Of a DNA stretch of 64,000 nt, positions 34,772 to 46,758 are shown in pieces. How positions within the stretch are numbered: the stretch's first letter is position 1; the number at the start of each line of letters is the position of its first letter. The notes beneath the pieces are model-generated. The model did no database searches. It had not been told where the DNA came from and worked only from the letters and a program-made list of their open reading frames with translations. A program made the translations under genes and the position numbers. Source of the stretch: Vitellaria paradoxa (Eukaryota > Streptophyta > Magnoliopsida > Ericales > Sapotaceae); contig CM034236.1 of assembly GCA_019916065.1 (NCBI GenBank), positions 50,434,690-50,498,689 of the forward strand. Direction: 5' to 3'.

Positions 34772-35319
34772 ACGGGCGGAGTTACGTTGGGGCAAGGGGG
34801 GCAAGTGACCCCCTCAATTTTTTAGATAAAATTATTAAAATGTCTTCCTTATTATTTTAATTTTATTTAAAAATTAAATTAATTAAAAATTAAGATATTT
34901 TAATTTTATTAAAAATTTAAAGTTAACTCAAATTTTTTTAACATATAAGAAGTTTAAAAGAATCAAACTTGATTTTTTTGTGAAATAAAATGTATCTTTT
35001 AATACATTATTACATATTTTTGTTTATACTATAAGCAAATTTAGCATATAACATAACAAATTTTATAGATAATAAAATTTAATAATAATTATATTTTTTT
35101 GTAAGGGATATCTCTAATAAACTTCAGGTGCTTGAACCATTAACCGTGAGAAATATATTCACTAGTTAATACTCAATAATAATTTATTTTCTCTCTAAAA
35201 ATAACATCGTTTTTCTCCTACTCTTAATTGAAAAATAAGTCGATTGTTATTTTTTCTTGAGTATTCGATGCCCCCTTGGCGCCCGGTGCCCCCTGGGCAA
35301 AAATTCTGACTCCGCCCCT
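34772..35319. mobile_element. Non-autonomous hAT-like element, second
   Basis: 548 bp between identical 8-bp repeats GTGTCTCC (34764-34771, 35320-35327). Inverted ends read ACGGGCGGAGT and, on the other strand, AGGGGCGGAGT, followed on both sides by a G-rich subterminal block. The interior is AT-rich without transposase. Confidence 0.78.
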
Positions 35320-35327
35320 GTGTCTCC

Positions 35328-35972
35328 CTTTTAAATGGTCAAAGTGTAGCCTCCTCGAGAGTAGAAGTTTATTATCTCGGCAAATCTTTGCTCTTGCCTC
35401 TATTGCATTATTAACCTCATGGGTTATTTTGAGAGAGTTAAGAGTGTTCTTTGGATTTTGGTGCTTTCTTAGATAGGACGATGAAAAGGTGGGATTTTTC
35501 GTTAGAGGAATGCTTACCTAAAGGGCGAGGGGTGTAGATGGCGGCTCGCTGATACTCTTAGCGAACAGAGGGGTGCAGCGAGGTTGCTTTAGGAGGGTCG
35601 CACTTCAAGTGACTCAGCTGGGTGAGACACATTGTATCTCGGTCTCCGAGTCAATTCAAGAGGGGCCAAGGCCAATTTTTGTCGCTTCATGAAACTGACA
35701 TGGGATTGGAGGAAATTGTGCCGAGTGATTAGCACTTTCTGTTTTTTATAAGAAATATTTAATTTGAATTAGGGTAGACTTATTTGCATTCTACTTTATT
35801 GAGTTATTAAATAAAATTACACAATAATTTTTTTTTTCATAAGGTATATTGTATAATTTTAGTGGTATAAATATATTTTTACAAGAATGAAAGCACTTAT
35901 GTAATTTTATTTAATAAAAAAATAAATAATAATGTAAGAATTTATTTGTACAATGTAAATAGATTCACCATT
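35328..35972. other. Spacer, no supported gene
   Basis: A more GC-balanced part (35480-35700) has no open frame of note and matches nothing I recognise; the rest is AT-rich. Confidence 0.45.
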
Positions 35973-35977
35973 GATTT

Positions 35978-36002
35978 TTTTAGTTTTAGATTATTTCTAG
36001 AA

Positions 36003-36033
<31 letters not shown>

Positions 36034-36328
36034 GTTAAATTGATACGTATCTTAAATTAGAAATCTTAAATTAGTCATAATCCTATCTCATTCTTTATTG
36101 TATATCCTATCATAATTAGGATTACTATCTCCTATCAGGATTGGAATTATTGTCCTCTTATTAATCCTATCTCATTTCTTATTATATATCCTATCATAAT
36201 TAGGATTACTATCTTTTATCAGGATTAGGATTATTGTCCTCTTATATAAGGAACCTTATAACCTTATATTCTCATACACAGAAATCAATATTAATACATA
36301 ATTCTTTTCTTCTTTTTTTATTCTAACA
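35978..36328 (+). repeat. 5' LTR of the TRIM-like element
   Basis: 351 bp ending ATTCTAACA. It has repeated ATCCTATCATAATTAGGATTACTATC blocks and a TA microsatellite (36010-36033), which make it longer than the 3' LTR. Confidence 0.85.
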
Positions 36329-36340
36329 TGGTATCAGAGT
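36329..36340 (+). other. Primer-binding site, TRIM-like element
   Basis: TGGTATCAGAGT, initiator Met tRNA complement with one terminal mismatch, directly behind the 5' LTR. Confidence 0.88.
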
Positions 36341-36477
36341 ATAAGGTTTTCAACCCTGGATAGTTTAAACCTTTTTTCGATATTATGGCAGCGATCACTG
36401 CCATAGCTCCTCTTACTACTAGCCCTCACTCTTCTTTCCACAATTCACCACCTATCTTACTATCTTGCTATACCAAC

Positions 36478-36775
36478 TTTTCAACGTGCTTTTATGCGCC
36501 TTCAACGCGCTCCTTCGCACCCCCTTCAACGCGCTTCCGTGCGCCTTCAACCTTTCACAACGCACCTCTTCGTGCCTCTTTGCGCCTCATTCAATGCGCT
36601 TCTTCGTGCCTCCTTCAACGCGCTTTTCTGCGTCTTCTTCAACGCGCTTTTTCGTGCCTCATTCAATTCGTTTTTTTCGCGCCTCTTTCAACGCGCTTTT
36701 TCGTGCCTCCTTCAACGTGCTTCAACGCGCCTTTAACATTTTAACGCGCTTCTCTGCGCCTCCCTCAACGCGTTT
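36478..36775 (+). repeat. CpG-rich 24-bp minisatellite
   Basis: About ten imperfect tandem units on the theme TTCAACGCGCTTTTTCGTGC plus CTCC fill most of the interior of the TRIM-like element. They generate three overlapping Phe/Ser/Arg/Ala-rich ORFs that are artefacts of the repeat. The CpG density contrasts with the AT-rich surroundings. Confidence 0.88.
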
Positions 36776-36900
36776 TTCATATGAACTCCGTTGCTCAGAC
36801 TACTGGTTTATTTCCCAAACCTCTCCCTCGCGGGCGATTTCATGAATTGGTTTCCAAACTCAAGTTGGTCTCTCCTATACCTCCTTGAGTTTGTCGGGGG

Positions 36901-37209
36901 TGTTAGATTATTTCTAAAATATTCCTATATATATATACATATATATACATATATATACATATATATATCCTAAATTGATAAGTATCCTAAATTAGTCATA
37001 ATCCTATCTCATTCCTTATTGTATATCCTATCATAATTAGGATTACAATCTCATTCCTTATTTTATATATCCTATCATAATTAGGATTACTATCTCCTAT
37101 CAGGATTAGGATTATTATCCTCTTATATAAGAGATCTTATAACCTTGTATTCTCATACACAGAAATTAATATTAATACATAATTCTTTTCTTCTTCTTTT
37201 ATTCTAACA
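36901..37209 (+). repeat. 3' LTR of the TRIM-like element
   Basis: 309 bp, TGTTAGATTATTTC...ATTCTAACA; intact TGTT/AACA ends, unlike the mutated 5' LTR start. Confidence 0.87.
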
Positions 37210-37214
37210 GATTT

Positions 37215-38413
37215 AAAGAGAATATAACTACAAAATCAAGAGCGCACACCCTTCTCTCTCTCTCTCTTTTTCTTAGATGCTTAAGAAATCAACCCAATTT
37301 AACTAATGAAAAGTTGTGTAAGCAGTTTTTTCAACCTATATATATATATATATATACAAGAAAGCTTTTGGAAACATAAAAGTGCAGGGCCTGATCATAG
37401 CATTTTGTGGGGTCTGAGAGTTTGAATTATTGAGTCTCTTTCGGATAGATAGAAAGCTTTAGAGAAAGTAAGAATAACCCCAAGGCCAAGGGACAGGCCA
37501 GCAGAGGGCAGGCGCATGGATGTTGATATCTCTGATGAACTCAACCATCATCATCGCATATATAACCCAAAAGAGAATGCTTTCGAGTGGATGGGGGGAG
37601 GGATTTTCAATTTCAAGGACTAATTAATGGATCAAGATGATCATTTCTAGGGACAGACCTTTTATTCAACCTCGTTTATTTGGAATGGGAATCTATTGTT
37701 CTTTCAGTGGCAGACACAAACATACATAACCTCTTCCATGCACTGTTGGGACGGAAAAGTTTTTTTTTTTTTTTCCCTCTTTTTTTAAAGTGGTGGGTTG
37801 AAAAACGATCAATATTGATTTAGTTAATTTATTTAATTGACTAAAATACCAGGGTTGATGAGTCATCATGAATTTTATTATGTACATAAATAATGTACGT
37901 TCTCGATCGATCGATAGGAGATTCCTCTTACCTAATTTGATGTTAAATGGCTAGCTCCTTTGTTTAATTAGCTTTCGTTGATAAGGTGCTGATAAGGTGA
38001 AGGTGGTCTGTATCTGTTCTCTCTCAGTTATAAATACGTCCATTTCCTTTGTTTCTTGCGACGAGGAATTTACCCCGGTGATGAGTATCTGCGTCAACTT
38101 CTATTAGTGTTAATAAATTATTTAAAATATAAAGTAATTTTGTACGATGACACTCGCAGTTTTATTTTCCTGTTAAAAAATTTTCTAAAACCTATTTTAT
38201 AATTGAGAATGTTGTAATAACTCTATATATCTAGAGATTGATTATAGCACTTTTTGATATTTCACTTTATTTTCTTGAATTTTACTTAAAATTCCATCTC
38301 AAAACTTAATTTTTTTTGTAATAATTATTGACCTGAATTTTTAAGTAGATATAATATCACCCCTCGACCACCATTTTGTTCTTGAAAATTGGACATAGTG
38401 GAAGGTGAGAAAT
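37215..38413. other. Spacer without supported gene
   Basis: AT-rich; includes (CT)n at 37253-37270 and a TA microsatellite at about 37338. No reading frame or RNA recognised. Confidence 0.5.
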
Positions 38414-38418
38414 AAAAT

Positions 38419-38722
38419 TGTAAAGACCCGCATTCATATAGTACAATATTGTTCACTTTGAGCTTAGTAAGCTGTTTTCCAGAAGGTCACCCATCCTGGT
38501 ATTGCCCCCACTGGAGTACACTTAACCCTGGAATTTCCACTAAATCCAGTACCTTCACGACTTTAAAACGCGTTGTTCTGTTCTTATATAGATATCGAAT
38601 ATTACATATATGTCACTTCTTTCCACGACCCAGGCGATATGAGATGAAAGGCATTACTTCTCTACTTTACCTCTGACTTCACTCTCTCGCAGACAGAGTC
38701 CCTCACAGGTAAGTCCCTCACA
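38419..38722 (-). mobile_element. Cassandra-type solo LTR with 5S rRNA-like domain
   Basis: A 304-bp unit with TG...CA ends (minus strand TGTGAGGG...TCTTTACA) is flanked by an exact 5-bp repeat AAAAT (38414-38418, 38723-38727). The minus strand carries a 5S rRNA-like stretch including GGTTAAG and AGGATGGGTGACCTTCTGG, corresponding to the A box and C box of the 5S internal promoter. 5S-bearing LTRs are the hallmark of Cassandra TRIM retrotransposons. There is no internal region or second LTR, so this is a solo LTR. It is not a functional 5S gene: the 5S part is diverged and incomplete. Confidence 0.82.
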
Positions 38723-38727
38723 AAAAT

Positions 38728-39288
38728 AGTGATTGAAAAAAAAAATTACAATAAACTAAAAACTCAAAGTTTTTAATTATTTAAAAAAAAAAACTTGGAT
38801 CCAAAAGTAAAATTTAGAATAAAATTATGTGAAAAAAATGAGATTTATTTTTTTTTAAAATATATATAATTAAAAGGAAGCCAGGCGGGGGACAGTAGTA
38901 ATACTAGCCTAGTGTACACCATCAGACACTAAAGAATTAGTGGGGGCATTGAAGTCTTCCAAAAGTTACCCTTTTTATGGCCTAAACTTTCAAATCAAGA
39001 AATGAATGCAAAGTTGATTGAATTAGTGACTTCTCACGCGGAATAACCTAAGGAGTTATATATTTTTGGCCAAGTACAAATGCAGACAATTGTGCAACTT
39101 GATTTGAAGCATTTGGTTGTATTGGCAACTTGGATATATATATATATATATATATACACACTGATGTGCGATAAAAGTCTGATGGAAGTAAAACTGGAAA
39201 CTAACTAGCTCACTCTTTAGATTGTAATGGGTACCAAAGCAGGGAAAATTAATAATCTTTCACACAAGACTCAATCGCCCATTACAGT

Positions 39289-39319
<31 letters not shown>

Positions 39320-39408
39320 ACTCCATACAGAATCATCAATCACAGATAATCAGATGATAATTAAGAAGCAATAACACTAATTAGAATCCTTACTCCAAAG
39401 ATTTTGTT
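38728..39408. other. Spacer, 3' flank of the gene at 39.4 kb
   Basis: AT-rich with a TA microsatellite (39134-39155) and a (GA)n run (39294-39319). The right part should be the 3' UTR of the minus-strand gene. Confidence 0.5.
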
Positions 39409-40191
39409 TCAAGTAGTCATGTTCAGACTTAGTGCTCGAAAGAGCCAAGAAGGCTGATTTAGTACTGTGTCCTGTGTCAATTGTTCTTCCTCCACATCAA
39501 AACTGTCCCTTCTTCTTCTTCCTCCATTTTGAAAATCCAAGTTTGATGAGTCATCATGCGGTGGGACCATGGTCAGCCCCGGTCTGTGACCTGTTAATTC
39601 TTCGTTTCTTCTATCTGCTACCAATTGATGTAGGTGGTGGGTACTTCCTGAAGATTTCCTCTTCATGATATGGCTGGATCCAGTGGAAGAAGAAGAAAAG
39701 CTTGGTGCGGAATCTGAATGAGTTCTTGGTGTACTTTCAGCTTTCTTTCTTCTGTAGTAACTTGTTGGGCCTAATGTCAGCTGGATTTCACTCTCATCTT
39801 CAATCTGATCCATCCCTCCATCTCCATCTGATTCTGCTGGGTACTCCTCCTCAGGTGGCTGTTCCAAGTCAACCCCTAGTCTTCGAGGCTTTTGATGAAC
39901 TGTCCTAGAATCCCATCTTTCTCGGTTGTGTCTGTTTTCATCAATCCTTTTCATCAGTATCTTCTGGATCCGATATAGACGATGAAGTTCATAGACCTAC
40001 AATTTTAATTATTAATTCTATACCTTAGGACAATTCCCATTATAGAAACTAGAGTGCATGATTTGGAGAATATATATGTGTATATATATATATATATGTT
40101 TTAGTACCTGTTGTTTGAAGATTTCTTCATGCTTCAACATGGCCATCTTCATGTATTCCTTATCATAGGGTTTCAGCGGCAGCTTCTCCAT
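39409..40191 (-). CDS. Unknown-function plant protein, complete copy
   Basis: Two exons, 40191-40108 and 39996-39409, GT-AG intron of 111 bp in phase 0, 223 aa. Exon 1 reads MEKLPLKPYDKEYMKMAMLK and continues HEEIFKQQ; exon 2 begins VYELHRLYRIQKILM. That pairing (MLKHE-x-IF plus V-x-ELHRLY-x-x-Q-x-x-LM) is the N-terminal signature of plant DUF863-like and related short proteins of unknown function. The remainder is hydrophilic, with an acidic stretch, the conserved core EIQLTLGP (similar to, but not a clean match of, an LxLxL repression motif), Ser-rich segments and basic RRRR. The C-terminus is SWLFRALSLNMTT. Probably a nuclear or regulatory protein, by inference only. A partial second copy lies at 51058-51742. 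Confidence 0.85.
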
Positions 40192-43100
40192 TGAAATTTG
40201 TACTGATCACTTTTCTTTACTCTTTTCACCAGATTTTGAATCTGAAGCAGAAACCTGATGATGAAAATTGAATTCTCTCTTTCCCAAGCAGTTCTGTTCA
40301 GAGATGCGTATCTGACTACTTAGTGTGCCTGTGACAAGTGGAAAAATAGCAAAGATTAAGGAAGAAACTTCTTGGAGACAATGTTACATATGACTGATTC
40401 CTAAAAAAAAGAGGGGGGGAAGAGAAGAAATAAAAAACGAACTTTTTTTATTTTTTTTAAAAAGGTTACAGATACATCTACTACTTTTAGCATAATTTGT
40501 TTGCTTGCTCATTTGTTTTTCACAGATTTCTGTCCTTAGTTTTGGGCCACAAGAATTGATACTCGGTGCCAATTATCTCTTAATACGGCATATCACTTTC
40601 CATTGACACAATAATGCTTTAACATGTGGGACTTTGGAATTTTTTCTTTTACCAATGCTGTCCTTTCCATTGCTGAAGGGGGCTTCTATTTTATTTTATT
40701 TTATTATTTTTTTGATGGGTACGAAGAGAACTTCTGCTTAAAAGTTACTTCGACAATTTCTTCCTATATTAATATATGTGTTGCAGCTTTTTGTCAAAAA
40801 TCAATATCAATTTGTACCCAGGGGATATATATGCGAAATCAGTAAGGATGTTAAAGTAAATACGTACACTTCATTTTCTGTCCCAGCCTCACGGCATCTG
40901 AATTGGGTTTTTTTCTTTTTCTTCTCATTCACAATTGTTGTTGAGTTGAGCATGTGTTTATCTTGTACCAATATACATATAGAAATTCTGCCCTAAAAGA
41001 GGTTGTTACTTACCTTTAATGGAGAAAAAAAAAAAAAGAAGTAGAAAATATGCAAAGTCTCTGCTCAATCAGTGACAAATAGTCATATTTTTGTATGCTA
41101 GCTAGATGCTTTTTAACTAGTTCCTCTGGAAGATATATATGTGTATATAGGATCGCCGGAGTGAAAAAACCACTAATTCTATTTTACTTTTGTTTTGGTT
41201 TTTTTTTTTGGTTTTGTTTTCTTTCCTTTTTTTTTTTCATTGTTAAGATTATTCTAGGTCTTCTGACTGCCCTCAAGTCCTTAAACTCTGAAATTACTGA
41301 GCTTTATACATATTTATTTAAGTGGACATATCATAATTAAATTCATATACATGCTTGAGCTTCAACAATTTAATTAGAAACAGAAATGATTTCAATTTTT
41401 CCATGTCTCAGCAAAAAAAAAAAAAACAAGTAAATTATATCATTCTTTCAGGATTCTTAAATTGAACCAGAAGTTAGAAATAGTAACACCAAATTATTAA
41501 ATATTATAAAAATAAGCTTGCTCTTGAATCATATTTTTAGCATCACAAAACTTACAAGTAATCACTATAATTTGGATTCTCAGCAGAAGATTAAGGATGA
41601 GATGAAGAAGAGAAAGAGGAAGCTACAAAATGGAAAAGAAAAATCTTTCATTTTATGACTTTGTAAACTATATATATATCTATACACACACCCACAATCA
41701 CCATCTTGTTTTGGTACTAGAGAAGAAAGATAGGAATGAACTTTCTGACCTGTACTAGACTCATGAATCCATCTGACATCTCACAACTTGATGTTGTTCT
41801 GAAGAAAATGAAGAGAAAAGAACTCTAGATATCAGGAAAGAAGAAGAAGCACCAATGATCTTTGCCTTTAATCCAACTTCAGCCACAGCTTTGTTTGATA
41901 AGAGTGAGACCTTCCTCCTCAGATTCCCATCTGTACTATATACTGCGAATAGCTAGACACAATAAAATACAACTGGAGAAGAATTTAAGATTCTCTTCTT
42001 TTTTTTTTTTTTTCACACAGAAACCAAAGCGATGTTGCATTTGGAGTTTGAGGCATGCCAAACAAATCCCAGTGCCTTAGCCAATATGATCCAAGTTTTG
42101 TGAAAGAGATGCCTCAGACAGGTCCAGCAGTGCAGATATATATTATATTTCACATAATAATACTCACTCTCTCATAAATATATATATATATATATATATA
42201 TATTTGTGTATATTTAAATATTGTGGATCACAAAGCCTTACACTAATCCAGATAATCATCAAAATAACAGCTTGGCCTGCCAAAGTGAATCACATGCACC
42301 TGCGAATTCTATATAACCAGAACAGTTGTCTCAATATATAGTGTGCATATTTAATACATATATATATATATATATATATATAAATCATATTAATATGAAG
42401 GACTGTAAGGTGGCATCTCCGTGGCCCGCCGACAAATAGATCTTGATCGTACGTTTTGTGGGTACTTGTTCGGAAGAACCCAAATTTTAAGACTGACCAC
42501 AGGATCTTAAACTCAACACCTTATAAATACTTAGAAGGCTTCAAACATAAATTTATACATAGAAAGGCAGGGAATATGGATAGTGGGTTTTGTGTATACA
42601 TATATTGCATTGTCTTATAAATCTTTGTTTGTGTGGATCTGATCACCACGGGCCATGTGATGTTAATTGATAAGAATCTTGAAATAGATGAATGGTCTAG
42701 ATCGGTGGACCCGGACTAAAAAGTGTTAAGATCTTCTTAGTATACTGTATCAAACCCATTACGTGCTTGTGTATAGGTAAGAAGCATATGGATAGATCTC
42801 CTATTGTTCGGGGGGAGGAGTTGAGCTTTGTCTTTGTCTTCGTCTTTGTCTTTGTCTTTGTTATGGCTCTACAGTGCAGACAAATGGGAAGAGGAAGAAT
42901 CAAGATCATGAATATGGAGGAAAGATGGATTTCGTCACGGTTAATTAAAAAAAATATTGAGAAATAAATAAAATAAAGATTTTATTTAATTTTTATTAAA
43001 AAAAAAAAAGAAAAAAGTGGAATGAAAACAAAACGACATCAATGTCTGCTTGTAGTTATCAACAAGGATAGTCACATGCATTCATGTTCATCATCATATT

Positions 43101-43979
43101 ATGTGGATAACTTTCTCTCTCCTCCGGCCCCGTCAGTGTCGGTATATGTACGTAAATATAGATACAAGAATGTATATGTATAAACTTTTATACTGGATAT
43201 GATATATGAAAGAAACATTGAGAGAGAAAGAGAGAGAGAGAGAGGACATGGAAGCACGCGTTGCCGGAGCAAGGAGGTGCACCAGTGTGGGTTTGTGGGT
43301 CCTTTTGGGTTTGCTGAAAGGCTGAGCCACGGGCTTGCACTCTTTTTTCGGTCCCAGTCTTAAAAAGAAATGAAAATAGAAGGGGAAGAGCGGAGAATGA
43401 CAAATAGGAAGGCATGTTAAAGGCGGTACAGTGTGTGGGGAAGGGTTGGTGTACAAGCATGCATTTTCTGTTTATTTCAAAACATGACTCAATTGGGTCA
43501 ATGAATGTATTTCCATATGAAATTCATCCCACACTTTAGTCAAGGTGAAATTAATTCACAGAGTCACGTTATAATATTAATAAATAATTATGTTCTGATT
43601 TTCATTTTTAACAGTATATTTCCTAGGTCAATTTTGATCATTGATATGTGTTGGTGCCTTCTAGATTTTTTTTTTTTTTTTTTTTTTGGGGAGGGGATGT
43701 TGTTGGTTTGGAGTGGTAAAAAGTAAGGTAAAATAAGATAATTTGTGAGTTCATAATTTATACAATGAAATAAAAAAATAAATAATTTTTAAAAATTTTA
43801 AAAAATTTTCAAAATTTTCTAATATTTTTCAATGCACCGGGGTACCTTATATGAGCATTCACCGTTTCCAACCGTCTAGATGGCTTAAGGCCCACGGTAA
43901 TTGCTCGAGTTGGTAGGAGCATTTGAGTTATTGCTCATGCACTATTGTACTTGCTATCATATTTTTTTCTGTAACTCAC
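39511..43979. repeat. Segmental duplication, copy A
   Basis: About 4.47 kb matching 51064-55509 in direct orientation, with differences mainly in microsatellite and homopolymer lengths and under about 1% substitutions where I compared (three in 420 bp of exon 2). It starts inside exon 2 of the gene above and covers its intron, exon 1 and 3.8 kb of upstream DNA, the presumed promoter. That upstream part (40192-43979) has no supported gene; it contains TA and GA microsatellites and a CTTTGT hexamer run (42830-42860). Confidence 0.95.
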
Positions 43980-46372
43980 ATAGTGCAAGTACGACTTAAT
44001 TGGATGATTTGAGCACCAAGGAAAAGACCACACCAAGGATAAGTTATGGATTTTGGGCAATGATGTATTATTGTTATGTCAGTTTACTAACTTATAATTA
44101 AAATTATTAAATTAAAATAATAGTTTATAAGTATTCAATTTTTTTTTTAGATTGAAAAATGTGAATATATTCAAACTGTTACATTAATGTTACTGGACTG
44201 ATATAATATTACTATCTCAAGCTCATATATTATAGTTATGAAACTAGTAGTATCATTTCGTTCTGTTGTGCCCAGCTACCTACATTTTGGTTGGATCTCA
44301 CTTTGTCACTGTGGTGCAATCAAATTCTAATTCTTCAATAGATATGATCTCTCCAAGTACGTACACCTTGATCAGGAAATCAAGAAAATCATACCAAAGT
44401 AGTGGGAATATATATATCCGTGTGTGCGCATCTTCATCCCTTTATGAATAACAGTTGTCCCATTTCTCTTGGCTGCTTTCTCCCCATGTGCATCTTCTTC
44501 AATTTCATCCTATATAGTATCTCCATAAATTAATTAATTATCTAAAGAAGGTAGCCCAAACATGAACTACGTACCCACTCTCTCTCACTCTCTCGTATTT
44601 CTTTTTTTTTTTTTTTTTTTCTTTTTACCCTTCTTTCATTGGATCATGAGTTTAGCTTTAGTACTTTAATTAAGATTTTGCATCGAACCAAGACAAGTTA
44701 TTATTCTTTTAATCTTCTTTTTTTTAACTAACAGCTTCAATGGGGGTGTGATATCACGGGCGACATTATGATGAAACTGGTGAGAGAGAGATTAACTACT
44801 CATTGATATCAGTTAATTATTCTAGCATAACGACATTATTAACGATGACGAATGGTGGGATCTCGAATCTGGGTAAAGTTAAATAACATTTTTAGCCTTT
44901 GGTCCAGAAAATAAGGCTAGATATTGTAGTGACTCATCAGTGTAACATATATTGGTGCAATTTGAGTACTACCCAGTTGAACACCCTCCCACTCTCCCCT
45001 AAGGAAAATTCTCCGCGAGCATAATATTTTGTTAGAATCTGGATTACGGGGAACTGCATTAAAAAAAATTCATTGCAATGGTTACAGTGAAAAAATCAAC
45101 TGCCTTAATTCGATTGTATTAATTTAAAGATTCTAATTTAATTTAGTTAAAATTAATTTCAAAATAAAAATAAAGATTAAACGAAATCCAATTGAATTAT
45201 AATTAATGTAAAATGTGAAAAATCTGTTCTTATTAAAATATAATTAAATCAAGTCGTTAATTTTTCACTACAGTCCCCATAGTGGACTGCTACGCCTCAA
45301 AGCTTTAGAATCTATCATCATGCCCCGACAATATTGTTACTTATGGAATAAATTATTTTTTTTATTGAATTATTTTTAAAATAGTAAATCTTTAAGGTTC
45401 TTAAATATTTTAATAATTTTTAAACTAAAGGGGTTTTATATTTTTGGACCAAATCTTTAAAGATTGTAATTAGTACTAATTTTTATTTTAAATGTGGGTC
45501 TCAATTTTTTTAAAATATTTTTAAAATAAAATTTATAAATCTTATGTATTGTTTTTTCTTTCTAATCTAACCAAAACAACACCCAAAAAAAAAATCACTC
45601 CTAAAAAGCAATAACCAGCATCTCAATTTTCTTTTCTTTCACTTTTTCGCATTTCCTGCCAAACGGTGTGTAAGCACGTTAATGCTTTGGGTTGTTTGGC
45701 GTGGAGGTGAAACGGCTGACACGGGCTTCAGGCTCCTCTCTAGGAGACAAGGCCTGCAAATAACCAAGATATATATATATATGTATGTATGTACATACAC
45801 CACCGTTTGTGAATGTTGGACCCCAAGTTACTTGTTACGTGCTGGGAAATTACGTTACAACGCTTGATCTATTAAATTTTAACCAATTAATCCTTAGAAT
45901 TAAACCCATCATGTCCTGCAATATTGTTATTTCGTTACACAGTTCCCCCTCTACACAGCTTGCGCCATACTTTATCAAGTGTGAAATAGAATTTAATTTC
46001 AATTTGAAATGAAACTGGGAAGGATTTAAAGTTACTACTCAATGGGCATAGAAACCCGAATTCTGATTTGTGTTATGCACATTGTACACACACACATATG
46101 TAGAGAGAGAGAGAGAGAGAGAGTGGAATACTATATAAAGAATTCAAATTCAAGCAGTAAATGAATTCATGATTAATTAGATGAATAAATCAATATGCAT
46201 GTTTAAGAAACAGGAACACAGACAAGAGAAGGGACTAATTATCTAGTGGTAACTAAAATGCTTTTCTACCCTTGGACTAGGTTGAGTCCATTAATTTCCC
46301 TCTCTTGTACATGGTGTGATTTTTTAATGTACTTGACAAAAGGGGGGGAGAAAGGAAGAAAGAGACAAGAAC
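43980..46372. other. Spacer between duplicate copies, left part
   Basis: AT-rich, with (T)n, (TA)n and a GA run (46103-46122). No gene supported. The first bases continue the sequence interrupted in copy B by the gypsy element. Confidence 0.5.
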
Positions 46373-46758
46373 TGTAACGACCTGTATTCATATAATACAA
46401 TATTATCTGTTTTGAGCTTAGTAAGCTGTTTCCCAGGAGGTTATTCATCCTGATACTGCTCCCACTAAAGTACGCTTAACCCTGGAGTTTCCACTAAATT
46501 CAGTGCCCTCGTGGTGAAGTAGAGAAGTAATACCTTCCATCCCACATCACCTGAGTTGTGGAAGAAAGTGACATATATGTAATATTCGATATCCATATAA
46601 AACAATGCGTTTTAAAGTCATGAAAACACTGGATTCAATGAGAACTCCAGGTTAAGCATGCTCCAGTGGGAGCAATATCAGGATGGGTGACTTCCTGAGA
46701 AGCAACTTACCAAGTTCAAATCAGAAAATATTGTATTATATAAATGCGAGTCGTTATA
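46373..46758. mobile_element. Head-to-head inverted Cassandra-type LTRs
   Basis: A 386-bp near-palindrome begins TGTAACGACC and ends GAGTCGTTATA. The left arm (46373 to about 46517) is the 3' part of a Cassandra-like LTR in reverse orientation. The right arm (about 46518-46758) is a longer forward copy. Both arms keep the 5S-like block (right arm AGGATGGGTGACTTCCTGAG at about 46680). The 5S-like units are divergent, pointing outward. The first 50 bp or so of the LTR is missing at the centre and no target duplication is visible. Confidence 0.75.

Larger units (their letters stand above)
35978..37209 (+). mobile_element. TRIM-like non-autonomous Copia-type LTR element
   Basis: Two LTRs (35978-36328, 36901-37209) enclose only 572 bp. 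The 5' LTR is followed at once by an initiator Met tRNA primer site (TGGTATCAGAGT) and the 3' LTR is preceded by a purine tract (GTCGGGGG). The 5-bp repeat GATTT flanks the element (35973-35977, 37210-37214). The first six bases of the 5' LTR (TTTTAG, from TGTTAG) are tandemly duplicated. There is no gag or pol; the interior is a minisatellite. Such elements depend on proteins from full-length Copia relatives. Confidence 0.87.

Noticed and set aside
36385..36845. Three overlapping Phe/Ser/Arg-rich ORFs
   Set aside because: All are translations of the 24-bp minisatellite in the TRIM-like element; the same repeat is open in three frames.
38419..38722. Genuine 5S rRNA gene
   Set aside because: Only the promoter-containing part is 5S-like, it is diverged, and the unit has LTR ends with a target duplication.
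42697..42967. ORFs with repeated FVFV or TKTK
   Set aside because: CTTTGT hexamer microsatellite; length differs between duplicate copies.
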